In this document: positions 24,664-33,197 of the stretch, one piece after another
Layout: every line of letters starts with the position of its first letter
Numbering within the stretch: position 1 is the first letter of the stretch
NCBI GenBank assembly: GCA_963835775.1
Contig: CAWIHB010000019.1
Span: 12,883 to 76,882, forward strand
Reading direction: 5' to 3'
From: Palsa-504 sp963835775
GTDB taxonomy: Bacteria > Actinomycetota > Actinomycetes > Streptosporangiales > Streptosporangiaceae
DNA: 64,000 nt
Program-made: the position numbers and the translations under genes
Notes under the pieces: generated by a model
Seen by the model: only the letters and a program-made list of their open reading frames with translations
Database searches by the model: none
Told to the model about the DNA's origin: nothing

Positions 24664-25686
24664 CTACGCCTTGCGCCGCGTGGCGCGGACCGCCAGGGCC
24701 ACCGCGATGATCAGGGCGAGACCGTTGAACAGGTCGTTGATGTAACCGGGCGCGCCGGCCAGCTGCAGCCCCTTCACGCCCGTGGCGAGCAGGAAGATCG
24801 CGATGAGCGTACCGAGCACGTTCACCCGGCCGGGTATTATCTGCGTCGCGCCCAGGAAGACGGCGGAGAAGGCCGGCAGCAGGTAGGGGACCCCGACGTC
24901 CGGGCTCGAGGAGCCGAGCTCGGCGGCCAGCATGACGCCAGCGAACGCCGCCACCACACCGGAGACCACGAACGCGCCGGTCGTGATGCGGCCGACCCGG
25001 ATGCCCGCCAGCCGGGCGGCCTGCGGGTTGCCGCCGACGCTGTACAGGTACCGCCCGACCGGGGTGTACTCCAGCAGCCACCACAGGATAAGGGCGAGGA
25101 TCACCATGTAGTAGACCGGCAGCGGCAGGCCGAGGACCTGCTTCTGGCCGATGGCGGTGAAGTGCGGGGAGATGCCGTTGGCCACCTGGAATCCGCCGGT
25201 GACCCAGGTCGTGCCGGCCGACAGGATGCTGCCCATCCCGAGCGTGGCGATAAACGAGTCGACGTGCAGCATGACCACGATGAACGCGTTGACCAGCCCG
25301 ACCAGCAGCCCGAAGGCCACGGCGGCGAAGATGCCCAGGATGAAGCCGTGGCCGTTGGCCTGGAACCAGACGACGATGCAGCACCCCATGCCCAGGGTGC
25401 CGCCGATGGACAGGTCGAACGCGCCGCAGGCCACCGGCACGATCAGGCCCAGGGCCAGCATGGCCGTGATGGCCTGCGACCCGGCGATGATCCGGAAGTT
25501 GGTGGCCGTAAGGAACAGGCTCGGCACCCACAGCGAGAAGATGAGAATCAGCGCCGCCAACACGTACAACCCGCTGAACCGGTCCAGGCCGAGGGCACCG
25601 GTGAGGCTTCGCCGCACCTTTGCTGACCGGCCGCCTGCGTTGCTTTCGACGTCCGGCTCGACGGGCATCTGCTCGTTGACGGTCAT
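24664..25686 (-). CDS. Sugar-type ABC transporter permease
   Basis: A 340-residue RbsC-like (BPD_transp_2) permease with about ten membrane helices. Key segments are FRIIAGSQAITAMLALGLIV, ACGAFDLSIGGTLGM, SFIATLGMGSILSAGTTWVT, and YSVGGNPQAARLAGI, the EAA-like loop that contacts the ATPase. I chose the ATG at 25686 (MTVNEQMP) after AGAAGGGAA; an upstream in-frame ATG at 25782 overlaps the ATPase gene but lacks a ribosome site. It forms the pore of the importer with the upstream ATPase. Confidence 0.9.
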   Translation of the reverse strand: MTVNEQMPVEPDVESNAGGRSAKVRRSLTGALGLDRFSGLYVLAALILIFSLWVPSLFLTATNFRIIAGSQAITAMLALGLIVPVACGAFDLSIGGTLGMGCCIVVWFQANGHGFILGIFAAVAFGLLVGLVNAFIVVMLHVDSFIATLGMGSILSAGTTWVTGGFQVANGISPHFTAIGQKQVLGLPLPVYYMVILALILWWLLEYTPVGRYLYSVGGNPQAARLAGIRVGRITTGAFVVSGVVAAFAGVMLAAELGSSSPDVGVPYLLPAFSAVFLGATQIIPGRVNVLGTLIAIFLLATGVKGLQLAGAPGYINDLFNGLALIIAVALAVRATRRKA

Positions 25687-25771
25687 CCCGGTTCCCTTCT
25701 CCGTACGCCGGATCTGGCGATCGCGTCCCGGGAGCTCATCGGCTGGCGGGTCCGGCTCGTTGACGGCTCGT

Positions 25772-27280
25772 TCACGCGGCATCGGACCGATCACGGCCGA
25801 TCGTGGCCGCGGTGATCAGATCGTGATCCATCCGGCCACCCGCCATCTCCTCGGCGATCTTCCCGCGCCGCAGGACCAGCACCCGGTGGCACAGCCGGAC
25901 GAGTTCCTCGTGGTCGGTGGAGATGACGAGCACGGCGGTGCCCTGGGCGGCCGCCTCGTCGACGAGCTTGTGGATATCGGACTTGGCGCCGACGTCCACC
26001 CCCTGGGTGGGCTCGTTGAGGATGAGCACCTTGGGCTCCATCCGCAGCCAGCGGGCCAGCACCACCTTCTGCTGGTTCCCGCCGGACAGATCGGACATGG
26101 CGAACTCGCTGTTCCGCGGCCGCACGTCCAGGCGCTCCAGCCACACCTCGACATCGGAGCGTTCCCGGCCCTTGCGCAGCAGGCCGTTGCGGAAATGCAG
26201 GCCGGTTCCGACCACCGTGATGTTCTCACGCAGGGTCGACGTCATGAACGCCGCGTTGGCATGGCGCTCGGCCGGGACCAGTCCCATGCCCATGGCCATA
26301 GCCCGGTCCGGCCGCAGCCTCGGCACCGCGGTTCCGTTGATCATGACCTCGCCCGCCCGGTCGATGCCGCCGAACAATGCCGTGGCCACCTCGTCGCGCC
26401 CGGAGCCGGTGATGCCAGCGATGCCGACGATCTCGCCGGCGTGCACGGTCATGTCCACGTCGTTGAGCACGTCGCAGCCCAGGCCGCTGACCTGCAGAAC
26501 GACCTCGCGCCGCTCGGCGGCCTTGGCGTCGTGGATGACCTGCTCGAGCTGGCGCCCGATGACCAGCTCGATGAGCTGGTCTTCGGACAGCCCCGCCACC
26601 GGCCGGGTGATGATGTGCTTGCCGTCCCGCAGCACCGTGACGCTCTGCGCGAGCCCGAATACCTCGTCGAAGTGGTGGGACACGAACATGACCGCCATGC
26701 CGGAGTCCGCCACCCGCCGGGCCAGCTGGAACAGCCGCTCAGCCTCCGCCGCGGGCAGGTTGGCCGTCGGCTCGTCCAGGATGAGCACCTTGGCCGGGTT
26801 CTGCCGGGGCGCCAGCGCGCGGGCCACCGCGAGCGCCGTGCGCTCGCTCATGGCCAGGCTGCCGGCCTGCCGGCGGACGTCGAATTCGTAGCCGAGTTCC
26901 GACAGCGCCGCCCGGGTGCGCTTGCGCTCCTGGCGCCAGCGGATCCGGCCGCGGAAACTGGGATATCCGACGCCCAGGGCGATGTTGTCCACCGCGTCGA
27001 GGTTGTTGACCAGGCCGAGATCCTGATGGACGAACCGCAGCCCGGCCGCCTCGCTCGCCTCGCCGTGGCCGAGCTGCAGCGACTCGCCGGCCACTTCGGC
27101 CGATCCCTCGTCGGGCACGTGGAACCCGGCCAGAATCTTGATCAGGGTCGACTTACCCGACCCGTTCTCGCCCACGAGCGCGCGAATCTCACCCGGCTCG
27201 AGCGACAGGCTCACGCTGTCCAGGACGCGAGGGCCGGAAAAGCTCTTCGACATGTTGGTCACGGTGAGCGCGGCCGTCAT
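25772..27280 (-). CDS. Sugar-type ABC transporter ATPase, two NBDs
   Basis: A 502-residue RbsA/MglA-like protein with two fused nucleotide-binding domains. The first has Walker A GENGSGKST (38-46), signature-like LAMSERTALAVARAL and Walker B VLILDEPTANLP. The second has a degenerate Walker A GITGSGRDE, signature SGGNQQKVVLARW and Walker B VLILNEPTQGVDVG. One degenerate site is normal for the family. It powers import of a pentose-like or other polar solute. The ATG at 27280 follows CAGGAGGCAGC. It heads the ATPase-permease-NTF2 operon, divergent from the binding-protein gene. Confidence 0.93.
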   Translation of the reverse strand: MTAALTVTNMSKSFSGPRVLDSVSLSLEPGEIRALVGENGSGKSTLIKILAGFHVPDEGSAEVAGESLQLGHGEASEAAGLRFVHQDLGLVNNLDAVDNIALGVGYPSFRGRIRWRQERKRTRAALSELGYEFDVRRQAGSLAMSERTALAVARALAPRQNPAKVLILDEPTANLPAAEAERLFQLARRVADSGMAVMFVSHHFDEVFGLAQSVTVLRDGKHIITRPVAGLSEDQLIELVIGRQLEQVIHDAKAAERREVVLQVSGLGCDVLNDVDMTVHAGEIVGIAGITGSGRDEVATALFGGIDRAGEVMINGTAVPRLRPDRAMAMGMGLVPAERHANAAFMTSTLRENITVVGTGLHFRNGLLRKGRERSDVEVWLERLDVRPRNSEFAMSDLSGGNQQKVVLARWLRMEPKVLILNEPTQGVDVGAKSDIHKLVDEAAAQGTAVLVISTDHEELVRLCHRVLVLRRGKIAEEMAGGRMDHDLITAATIGRDRSDAA

Positions 27281-27719
27281 GCTGCCTCCTGCGACCTGGG
27301 GCGGCGAGTGTAACTCGTGGCGCGACATGAAACGGGGTTCTAGCTAGAAGTCTCTATCTGGAGCTTAGGCTTCGCCATGTGGTAGCACCAGACCTTGGCT
27401 CAAGTGAGGTTTTCTTACCGTAGGCGGTACAAAGTTACTGCCCGAGCTCGGCTTGGTCAACGGGTCAGCCTCCGGTTACTGAACGAGGTCGGAACGGCCC
27501 GTCCCGTCCAGCCCACGATCAGAAAACCCACAGTTGGCGGGCCAATTACCCATGCCTAGGCCGCGCACATAACATCTTTGCTTCGGTGTGAACGGAATGT
27601 AGACAGTGAGTGCTCCGGACTTCTAGGTTGAGAGTCAACTCAGTAACACATCCTTAACATGACCACAGAAGACCCTCGGTTGCTCGGATTTCCGGGCGCC
27701 TGCCCAGAAGGAGGCTCGC
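27281..27719. promoter_or_regulatory. Divergent control region with three palindromes
   Basis: This 439-bp gene-free stretch is AT-richer than its surroundings and separates the importer ATPase (minus) from the binding protein (plus). It contains the perfect palindromes CGAGT-GTA-ACTCG (27305-27317), TTCTAGCTAGAA (27338-27349) and GTTGA-GAG-TCAAC (27628-27640). A TAGACAGTG motif lies at 27600-27608. These are candidate operators and promoters for substrate-responsive control. No regulator gene is adjacent, and I see no coding sequence here. Confidence 0.55.
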
Positions 27720-28865
27720 GTGCGGAGAACACTCGCGGCTGTGATCGCGGTTGCCACCTCAGCGCTGGCCATCGCCGCATGCAGCAGCAGTAGCGGTACC
27801 AGCACCGCCGGCGGCGGCACCAGTGACAGCGCCACCGCCGGTGCCACCAGCGCCGGCATGGCGGCGGCGCAGGCCTACCAGCAGCAGTTCCTGAACACGC
27901 CGACCTCGATCGGCATCAGCACGCCGCTCAAGACCAAGCCCACACCCGGGAAGCTGCTCGTCGGCCTGGACTCCGGCCTGGGCAGCGCCAAGGTCCTCGC
28001 CCAGTACTGGGCGCAGGCCGCCGCGGATATCGGCTGGAAGTACAAGGACCTGATCTCAGGGTCGACGCCGGCCGCCCAGCAGGCGGCCATGAACTCGGCC
28101 ATCCAGCTGAACCCGGCGGGCATCCTCACCAGCGGGATCCCCAACTCCACGATCCAGGCGCAGCTCGTCCTGGCCGCGCAGAAGGGCATCTGGGTCAACA
28201 GCAGCGCGGACACCAGCTCGCCGTCCGGCGCCATGTTCGACACCTCGATCGCGAGCCCCGCTCAGCTCGCCCAGTGGGGCAAGATGGTCGCCGCCTACGT
28301 GGTCACCCAGTCCAAGGGCAAGGCCGTCATCCAGGACTTCCAGCTGACCGCCTTCCCGATCCTGCTGGACTTCGACACCGCCTTCGTGGCCGCAGTCAAT
28401 CAGTGGTGCTCGACCTGCAAGGTCACCACGAACGCGGTGCCGGCGGCCAGCCTCGGCACCAGCGCCCTGACCAGCCAGGTGACCTCCGTCGTGACCCGGA
28501 ATCCGGGCACCAACTGGCTGATCTTCGACCTCGGTGACCTGGAGATCGGCGTCGACGCCGCGGTGAAGGCGGCCGGCCTGACCGGCCTGTCCATCGGCGG
28601 CCTGACCGCCGACACCCCGAACATCGCGGGGCTGAAATCCGGGGCCGAGACCGTCTGGACCGCGTACTCGCTGCCGATCGTCGCCTACCGCCAGGTCGAC
28701 TCGATGGCCCGCAAGTTCGAGGGCATGCCGATCCTCAGCGCGGCCCTGCCCACGCAGCTGATCACGCCGCAGAACGTCGGCTCGCTGGTGGTGGACTCGG
28801 CGGGCAACTACGTCGGCGTAGTCAACTACCGCACCGATTTCAAGACGCTCTGGCTCATAGGCTGA
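27720..28865 (+). CDS. ABC transporter substrate-binding lipoprotein
   Basis: A 381-residue secreted solute-binding protein. The N-terminus MRRTLAAVIAVATSALAIAA is a lipoprotein signal with the lipobox IAAC (Cys21), followed by a Ser/Thr/Gly linker. The mature part resembles periplasmic sugar-binding-like (Peripla_BP_4) proteins: WAQAAADIGWKYKDLISGST, QQAAMNSAIQLNPAGILTSG and FDLGDLEIGVDAAVKAAG. It should sit on the outer face of the membrane and deliver solute to the divergent permease. The GTG start has AAGGAGG upstream. A strong hairpin follows. The ligand is unknown. Confidence 0.9.
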   Translation: MRRTLAAVIAVATSALAIAACSSSSGTSTAGGGTSDSATAGATSAGMAAAQAYQQQFLNTPTSIGISTPLKTKPTPGKLLVGLDSGLGSAKVLAQYWAQAAADIGWKYKDLISGSTPAAQQAAMNSAIQLNPAGILTSGIPNSTIQAQLVLAAQKGIWVNSSADTSSPSGAMFDTSIASPAQLAQWGKMVAAYVVTQSKGKAVIQDFQLTAFPILLDFDTAFVAAVNQWCSTCKVTTNAVPAASLGTSALTSQVTSVVTRNPGTNWLIFDLGDLEIGVDAAVKAAGLTGLSIGGLTADTPNIAGLKSGAETVWTAYSLPIVAYRQVDSMARKFEGMPILSAALPTQLITPQNVGSLVVDSAGNYVGVVNYRTDFKTLWLIG

Positions 28866-28887
28866 CGCTGAGCGCCGGTACCGTCAT

Positions 28888-28921
28888 GCGGATGCCGCCC
28901 CTGGCCCGGGGCGGCATCCGC
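28888..28921 (+). terminator. Hairpin terminator after binding-protein gene
   Basis: A perfect 14-bp stem (28888-28901 with 28908-28921) closes a 6-nt TGGCCC loop 22 bp after the binding-protein stop. It isolates that gene from the next NTF2-like gene or tunes its mRNA stability, as is common for highly expressed binding proteins. Confidence 0.75.
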
Positions 28922-28955
28922 GCGCGGGCGTGACCCTGGTTCGAGGAGCGGTGAC

Positions 28956-29492
28956 ATGGCGGAGGAATCCCTGGCCCGGCGGATCGCTCGCCTGGAGGCC
29001 CGGGCCGAGATCGCCGAGCTGCTGGCCCGGTACGCCTTCCTGATCGACGATCACGAGTTCGAGGCGCTGGGAGAGCTGTTCACGCCGGACGCCCGGTTCG
29101 GCTCGCCGGGCAGCACGCACGTGGGCCGTGAGGCCATCGTGGCGAACTACCGGGCCCTGGGCGACCTGTACCCCATCACGCTGCACGAGGCCCGCGGCTT
29201 CGTGCTGGACTTCCTCGACGATGACCACGCCCGGGGCCAGGTGCTCGGCTTCTCCGAGCAGGCGTCCGGCCAGCACACCGTCATCACCTCGTTCCGGTAC
29301 TCCGATGAGTACGTCCGCCTGGGCGGGCGGTGGCGGTTCGCCTCCCGTCAGGTGCGGACCCTGTACGCGATGACCCACGCCGAGCTTGCCTCCGGCGGGC
29401 TGGCCTGGGACCTGCGCAAGCGCTGGCCGCACCGGGCGCCGGCCCCCGCCGAGCTCCCGGCTTACCGGCCCGGTGCCGGGAACGACACGTAA
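28956..29492 (+). CDS. NTF2/SnoaL-like protein
   Basis: A 178-residue SnoaL-like protein. The first helix ARLEARAEIAELLARYAFLI leads to DDHEFEALGELFTPDARFGS, then ITLHEARGFVLDFLDDDHAR and RYSDEYVRLGGRWRFASRQV. Tyr and Asp residues in the pocket-forming positions (ARYAFLIDD) agree with enzymes that use an acidic residue as base. ATG at 28956 follows GAGGAGCGG. The gene lies between the importer binding protein and a nuclease-fold-like protein. Confidence 0.84.
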   Translation: MAEESLARRIARLEARAEIAELLARYAFLIDDHEFEALGELFTPDARFGSPGSTHVGREAIVANYRALGDLYPITLHEARGFVLDFLDDDHARGQVLGFSEQASGQHTVITSFRYSDEYVRLGGRWRFASRQVRTLYAMTHAELASGGLAWDLRKRWPHRAPAPAELPAYRPGAGNDT

Positions 29493-29526
29493 ACCCGCGG
29501 GGCTCGCCGCGGATCGGAGGTGCCTG

Positions 29527-30129
29527 ATGCTGGTCATCGTGATGGAGACCGGATCCCGGCCGGACGGGCGGCTGCGGTGGGCCGGGCGCCGGCACGACGA
29601 CGACCGGCCGGATGCGAGCTCAGGCTCCTCGTCGGCCGAGCTGTTCGACGCGGTCTTCCATGCGCTGCACGACGGCGAGCAGGTAGCGCTCGGGTTCGAC
29701 TGCGCGCTTACCATGCCGGCTCCGCCCGGCCAGGGCCCGGCATCCGCCCCGGCCGACGCCGACGCGCTGGTAACCCTGGCTGAGCCGGCCGCGGGCCGGC
29801 CGGGCCTCGCCGAGCTGGGGCACCTGCTGGGCGAGCTGGGCACCTGGCGCCCGTGGACGACGGTCAGCACGTCGCTGGCGCGGTGGAAGGCGAACACGTC
29901 GATCCTGGTCTGGCAGGCCGTCCCGGCGCCGGGCTCGGCCGGGGTGGCGGCCGGCGCGGCGGCCGACAGCTTCTTCCGCGAGTTTCCCGCGGCCACCGAG
30001 GATGCGACGGACACCGGCGCCGGGACGGTGCTGAACCTGGCCGCCGCCGCCGCGCGCCGCGCCGGGCTGTTCGTGGATGCGTCCGAGCTGGGCCGGCCGA
30101 CCGTCTCGATCACCGTGGCCGGCGGCTGA
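29527..30129 (+). CDS. Unknown protein, DUF429-like
   Basis: A 200-residue protein. It opens with the strand MLVIVMETGSRPDGRLRWAG and later has QVALGFDCALTMPAPPG, similar to the G-F-D-x-P-L-x-x-P motif of RNase H-fold DUF429-type predicted nucleases. FREFPAATED follows, where that family has an F-E-V-Y/F-P segment. ATG at 29527 follows GGAGG with 7-bp spacing. It may be co-transcribed with the preceding NTF2-like gene. A nuclease role is only suggested by the fold-like motifs. Confidence 0.65.
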   Translation: MLVIVMETGSRPDGRLRWAGRRHDDDRPDASSGSSSAELFDAVFHALHDGEQVALGFDCALTMPAPPGQGPASAPADADALVTLAEPAAGRPGLAELGHLLGELGTWRPWTTVSTSLARWKANTSILVWQAVPAPGSAGVAAGAAADSFFREFPAATEDATDTGAGTVLNLAAAAARRAGLFVDASELGRPTVSITVAGG

Positions 30130-30139
30130 CCGGCTCAGC

Positions 30140-30700
30140 TCACGGCACCCGGCCGGTGAACGCGATCAGCCGCTGCAGGGCGGTGGCCCGCGATCCGGCC
30201 GGCACCTCGGCGGCGAAGCTGCGGCCCCGCTTGTCCTCGGTGATCAGGTGCCGCGCCTGGTCCAGCACGTAGCCGGCGATTTGCAGCGGGACGTCGATCT
30301 CGCGCCCGGTCGCCCGGGCGATGTCCCAGCCGTGCACCAGCAGCTCGAGCGGGATGATCTGCACGGCCAGGCTGGCCGGCAGGGTGCTGCGCCCGACCGC
30401 GACCTTCCCGTCCAGGCCGCGCCGCTGCCAGGCCGCCAGCGCCGCCCCGGCGGTGGCCGCCACGTCCCGCTCGAGCGGGCCCGCGGCCGGGGTATCGATC
30501 TGCTCGCCGGCCACCGAGGCCAGCAGCACCATGGACCGCACCACGTGCCGGCCGACCTCGCCGACCGTGTACTCCGCGCACGGCGTCGGACGGGACAGGT
30601 CGTCGGCGGTGAGCTGCCGCAGCACGGCCCGGCAGGCAGGCAGCGTGACCGCGGCGCAGTCGAAGGGGGAGGCGGGCGGCGGGCCGGGGAGCTCACTCAT
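30140..30700 (-). CDS. Mycothiol-dependent maleylpyruvate isomerase family protein
   Basis: A 186-residue DinB/MDMPI-type helical bundle (TIGR03086-like). It begins with the substrate-side helix LPACRAVLRQLTADDLSRPT followed by PCAEYTVGEVGRHVV, where E/H would bind metal, and LLVHGWDIARATGREIDVPL, the hallmark H-G-W-D segment. Members use mycothiol as cofactor or act as metal-dependent thiol transferases. The ATG at 30700 overlaps the lipoamide dehydrogenase stop, so it is the last gene of that operon. It supports an actinobacterial host. Confidence 0.85.
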   Translation of the reverse strand: MSELPGPPPASPFDCAAVTLPACRAVLRQLTADDLSRPTPCAEYTVGEVGRHVVRSMVLLASVAGEQIDTPAAGPLERDVAATAGAALAAWQRRGLDGKVAVGRSTLPASLAVQIIPLELLVHGWDIARATGREIDVPLQIAGYVLDQARHLITEDKRGRSFAAEVPAGSRATALQRLIAFTGRVP

Positions 30701-32087
30701 GGACGTGCAGCGGCTTGCCGGCCAGCAGCAGGTGGGCTTCGCCGATGGCCTCGGACTGGGTGGGGTGCGGGTGGATGAGCGCGGCCACCTCGTCCGGGCG
30801 GGCTTCCCAGTTGTAGATGAGCTGGGCCTCGGCGATCAGCTCGCCGACCCGGTCGCCCACGATGTGGATGCCGAGGACCGGGCCGTCCTGGGCCGCGACG
30901 ACCTTGACGGCGCCCCTGGTGGCCAGGATGGCGCTCCGGCCGTTGCCGGACAGGTCGTAGCTGACCGTGCTGATGGCGTCCGGGCCGTACCTGGCGGCCG
31001 CCTGCGTCTGGGTGTAGCCGACCGAGGCGACCTCGGGGCGGCTGTAGGTGATGCGGGGCACCCCGAGGTAGTCGATGGGCACCACCGGCCGTCCGGCCAG
31101 GTGCTCGGCGGCCAGGATGCCCTCGGCAAACCCGACGTGGGCCAGCTGCGGGTGCGCGCCGTCGCCGGTACTGACCAGGTCGCCGACCGCGTAGACGCCC
31201 TCGGCCGTGGTCCGGCAGTACTCATCGACGATCACGAAGCCGCGATCGGTCTTGATGCCCTGCTCGTCGTAGCCCAGCCCGGCCGAGACCGGGCCGCGGC
31301 CCACCGCGACCAGCAGCAGTTCCCCCTCCAGCGTCGCGCCGCCTTCCAGGTGGACCAGGACGCCGTCCTGCGTGGGCTCGGCGCGCTCGAAGCGCGCACC
31401 GAGCTTGAAGCCGATGCCGCGGCGGCGGAACTCCCGCTCGAGCAGCTTGGAGCTGGCTTCGTCTTCCAGCGGCACCAGGTGCGGCAAGGCTTCGACGATT
31501 GTCACCTTGGTGCCGAATGACGTCCACGCCGAGGCGAACTCGCAGCCGATCACCCCGCCGCCCAGTACGATCGCAGTGGCGGGCACCCGGTCGACCTGGA
31601 GCGCGTGCTCGCTGGCCATGACCCGGCCGCCGTCCAGGTCCAGTCCCGGCAGGGTACGCGAGTACGAGCCGGTGGCCAGCACCACGTTCGTCCCGGTGAA
31701 GGAGTCCGCGCCGACCTGTACCGTCCTCGGCCCGGCCAGCCGCCCCTCGCCCGCCACGATCTGGATGCCGCGGCCCTTGATCAGGCCGGTCAGCCCCTTG
31801 TGGTTCTTGGCGATGACCGAGTCCTTGTACTTGTGCACCCCGGGCATGTCCATGCCCTGGAACGGCGCCTTGACCCCGAACGCCGCGCTCTCCCGGGCCT
31901 GGTCGGCGATCTCGCCGGCGTGCAGCAGCGCCTTGGTGGGAATGCAGCCCCGGTGCAGGCACGTCCCGCCCACCTGGTCCTTCTCCACCAGCACCACGGA
32001 TTTGCCCAGCTCGGCCGCCCGCAGCGCGGTCGCGTAACCCCCGCTGCCGCCGCCTAGGACTACGAGGTCACACCGGTTGTCTGCCAC
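30693..32087 (-). CDS. lpdA: Dihydrolipoyl dehydrogenase (E3)
   Basis: A 464-residue flavoprotein disulfide reductase. FAD motif LVVLGGGSGGYATALRAAEL, redox disulfide GGTCLHRGCIPTKALL, NAD site AIVLGGGVIGCEFASAWTSF, second FAD segment VYAVGDLVSTGDGAHPQLAH and the C-terminal active-site HPHPTQSEAIGEA are all present. It reoxidises dihydrolipoamide of 2-oxoacid dehydrogenase complexes with NAD+. The E1/E2 genes lie 13 kb away at 45.5-48.8 kb on the other strand, so it is the obvious candidate partner. GTG at 32087 follows GAGGAG; the 8-bp overlap with the next gene couples them. Confidence 0.95.
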   Translation of the reverse strand: MADNRCDLVVLGGGSGGYATALRAAELGKSVVLVEKDQVGGTCLHRGCIPTKALLHAGEIADQARESAAFGVKAPFQGMDMPGVHKYKDSVIAKNHKGLTGLIKGRGIQIVAGEGRLAGPRTVQVGADSFTGTNVVLATGSYSRTLPGLDLDGGRVMASEHALQVDRVPATAIVLGGGVIGCEFASAWTSFGTKVTIVEALPHLVPLEDEASSKLLEREFRRRGIGFKLGARFERAEPTQDGVLVHLEGGATLEGELLLVAVGRGPVSAGLGYDEQGIKTDRGFVIVDEYCRTTAEGVYAVGDLVSTGDGAHPQLAHVGFAEGILAAEHLAGRPVVPIDYLGVPRITYSRPEVASVGYTQTQAAARYGPDAISTVSYDLSGNGRSAILATRGAVKVVAAQDGPVLGIHIVGDRVGELIAEAQLIYNWEARPDEVAALIHPHPTQSEAIGEAHLLLAGKPLHVHE

Positions 32088-32098
32088 GGGCACTCCTC

Positions 32099-32335
32099 TT
32101 ATTCGGGCTCTGTCAGCCGATCGGCGGCCCGGGCCCCCTGGGCCAGGGCCGACCTCCGCTGCGCCAGGAAGAAGGCACTGACCAGGTCGCGCGCCGTGTC
32201 GTACCCGGCCAGGAATTCCTCCTCGGCCCTGGCCGGCGCCATGCCGCCGTCCCGCAGCGCCTCGAAGGCCTCGCGCATCCGCTGCAGCGCGGACTCCAGG
32301 ACGTCGCGGTCGTCGGGGAAGTGGGTGCCGACCAT
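32099..32335 (-). CDS. Small helical protein, unknown function
   Basis: A 78-residue helical, charged protein that I do not recognise. It starts MVGTHFPDDRDVLESALQRM, continues REAFEALRDGGMAPARAEEE and FLAGYDTARDLVSAFFLAQR, and ends acidic. No Shine-Dalgarno sequence precedes the ATG; it lies 2 bp after the stop of a 26-codon SDR relic, so translation probably depends on termination there. It is followed by lpdA after 11 bp, which places it inside the operon. The family and partner are unknown. Confidence 0.65.
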   Translation of the reverse strand: MVGTHFPDDRDVLESALQRMREAFEALRDGGMAPARAEEEFLAGYDTARDLVSAFFLAQRRSALAQGARAADRLTEPE

Positions 32336-32337
32336 GA

Positions 32338-32415
32338 TCAGTACGCTGCCGTTCCGCCGTCGACGCTGTAGATGGCGCCGCCCGTGATTGCCGCGACCTT
32401 GCCGTCGAGCTGCAT
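32338..32415 (-). pseudogene. SDR gene collapsed to 26 codons
   Basis: A complete mini-frame reads MQLDGKVAAITGG followed directly by AIYSVDGGTAAY and a stop. The first part is the N-terminus of a classical SDR up to the cofactor glycines and the second is the extreme C-terminus (compare NVDGGTAAY of the SDR at 52268-53047). About 230 codons have been deleted in frame. Its ribosome site GAGGAG (7 bp before the ATG) is intact, so it may now serve only to bring ribosomes to the next gene. Confidence 0.7.
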
Positions 32416-32576
32416 CGATAACTCCTCGGATCCGGCGTACAGCGACGCAACTTGAGCCTGACTCCAGTATGTTCGTCCGCGGCGTCTCCGCCGTCAAGGT
32501 CCGAGTTTCTTGACGTTGACCACAGGAAGGTCAAAGATGAGCCGTACCCGTGGTTTGCCGAGCCCAAGGAGGTGCC

Positions 32577-33197
32577 GTGGCCACGCCCCAATCAACCTCT
32601 CCGTCCGACCCGACCCAGCAGGCCCTCATTTCCCTGGTCATCCGCGGCATGGCGCGCGGTGCCCCGGACGACGTGACGACCCGGCTGGCCGAGCAGGGCC
32701 TGGTCATGGTGAAGGGGCCCATCACCATGCCGACACCCGAGGGCACGGCCGCAGTGGCCCGGCTGCTGCGCCTGCCGCCTGGCGGCCAGGCCGAACAGGA
32801 TCTCGACCAGCTTTTCGACGGCTTCCTGCCCGTCAACCGGCGGCTGCGCGACGTATGCTCCGCCTGGCAGACCTGCCCGGACGGCAGCCCCAACGACCAT
32901 ACCGACGGCACGTACGACGACACGGTCCGGGACCGGCTGGACGAGGTCCACTCCGCCATCGGCCCGGTCCTGCGCCGGATGGCGGCGGTCGAGCCGCGGC
33001 TGGCCGGCTACCGCCCGCGGCTGGCCGACGCGCTGGACAAGTTCGACGACGGGGAGTTCAAATGGCTCGCGTCCCCGCTGATCGACTCTTACCACACGGT
33101 GTGGATGCAGCTGCATCAGGAGCTGATCCTCATGCTGGGCCTGACCCGCGCGGACGATGAGGCCCGCGAGGAGCGGCTGGTCAGCGGGCGGACGTGA
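32577..33197 (+). CDS. Unknown protein with winged-helix-like N-terminus
   Basis: A 206-residue protein not assigned to a family. Residues 12-65 (ALISLVIRGMARGAPDDVTT, LAEQGLVMVKGPITMPTPEG) look like a winged helix, with the wing GLVMVKGPITMPTPEG. The rest is helical with marked conserved-looking aromatic and acidic positions: SAWQTCPDGSPNDHTDGTYD, AAVEPRLAGYRPRLADALDK and SPLIDSYHTVWMQLHQELIL. GTG at 32577 follows AAGGAGG. The stop overlaps the acyl-CoA dehydrogenase start (GTGA), so the two are coupled. Regulatory or accessory roles are both possible. Confidence 0.65.
   Translation: MATPQSTSPSDPTQQALISLVIRGMARGAPDDVTTRLAEQGLVMVKGPITMPTPEGTAAVARLLRLPPGGQAEQDLDQLFDGFLPVNRRLRDVCSAWQTCPDGSPNDHTDGTYDDTVRDRLDEVHSAIGPVLRRMAAVEPRLAGYRPRLADALDKFDDGEFKWLASPLIDSYHTVWMQLHQELILMLGLTRADDEAREERLVSGRT

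Noticed and set aside
25151..27313. A 720-codon plus-strand frame
   Set aside because: It is antisense to the ABC ATPase and permease, which have complete family motifs.
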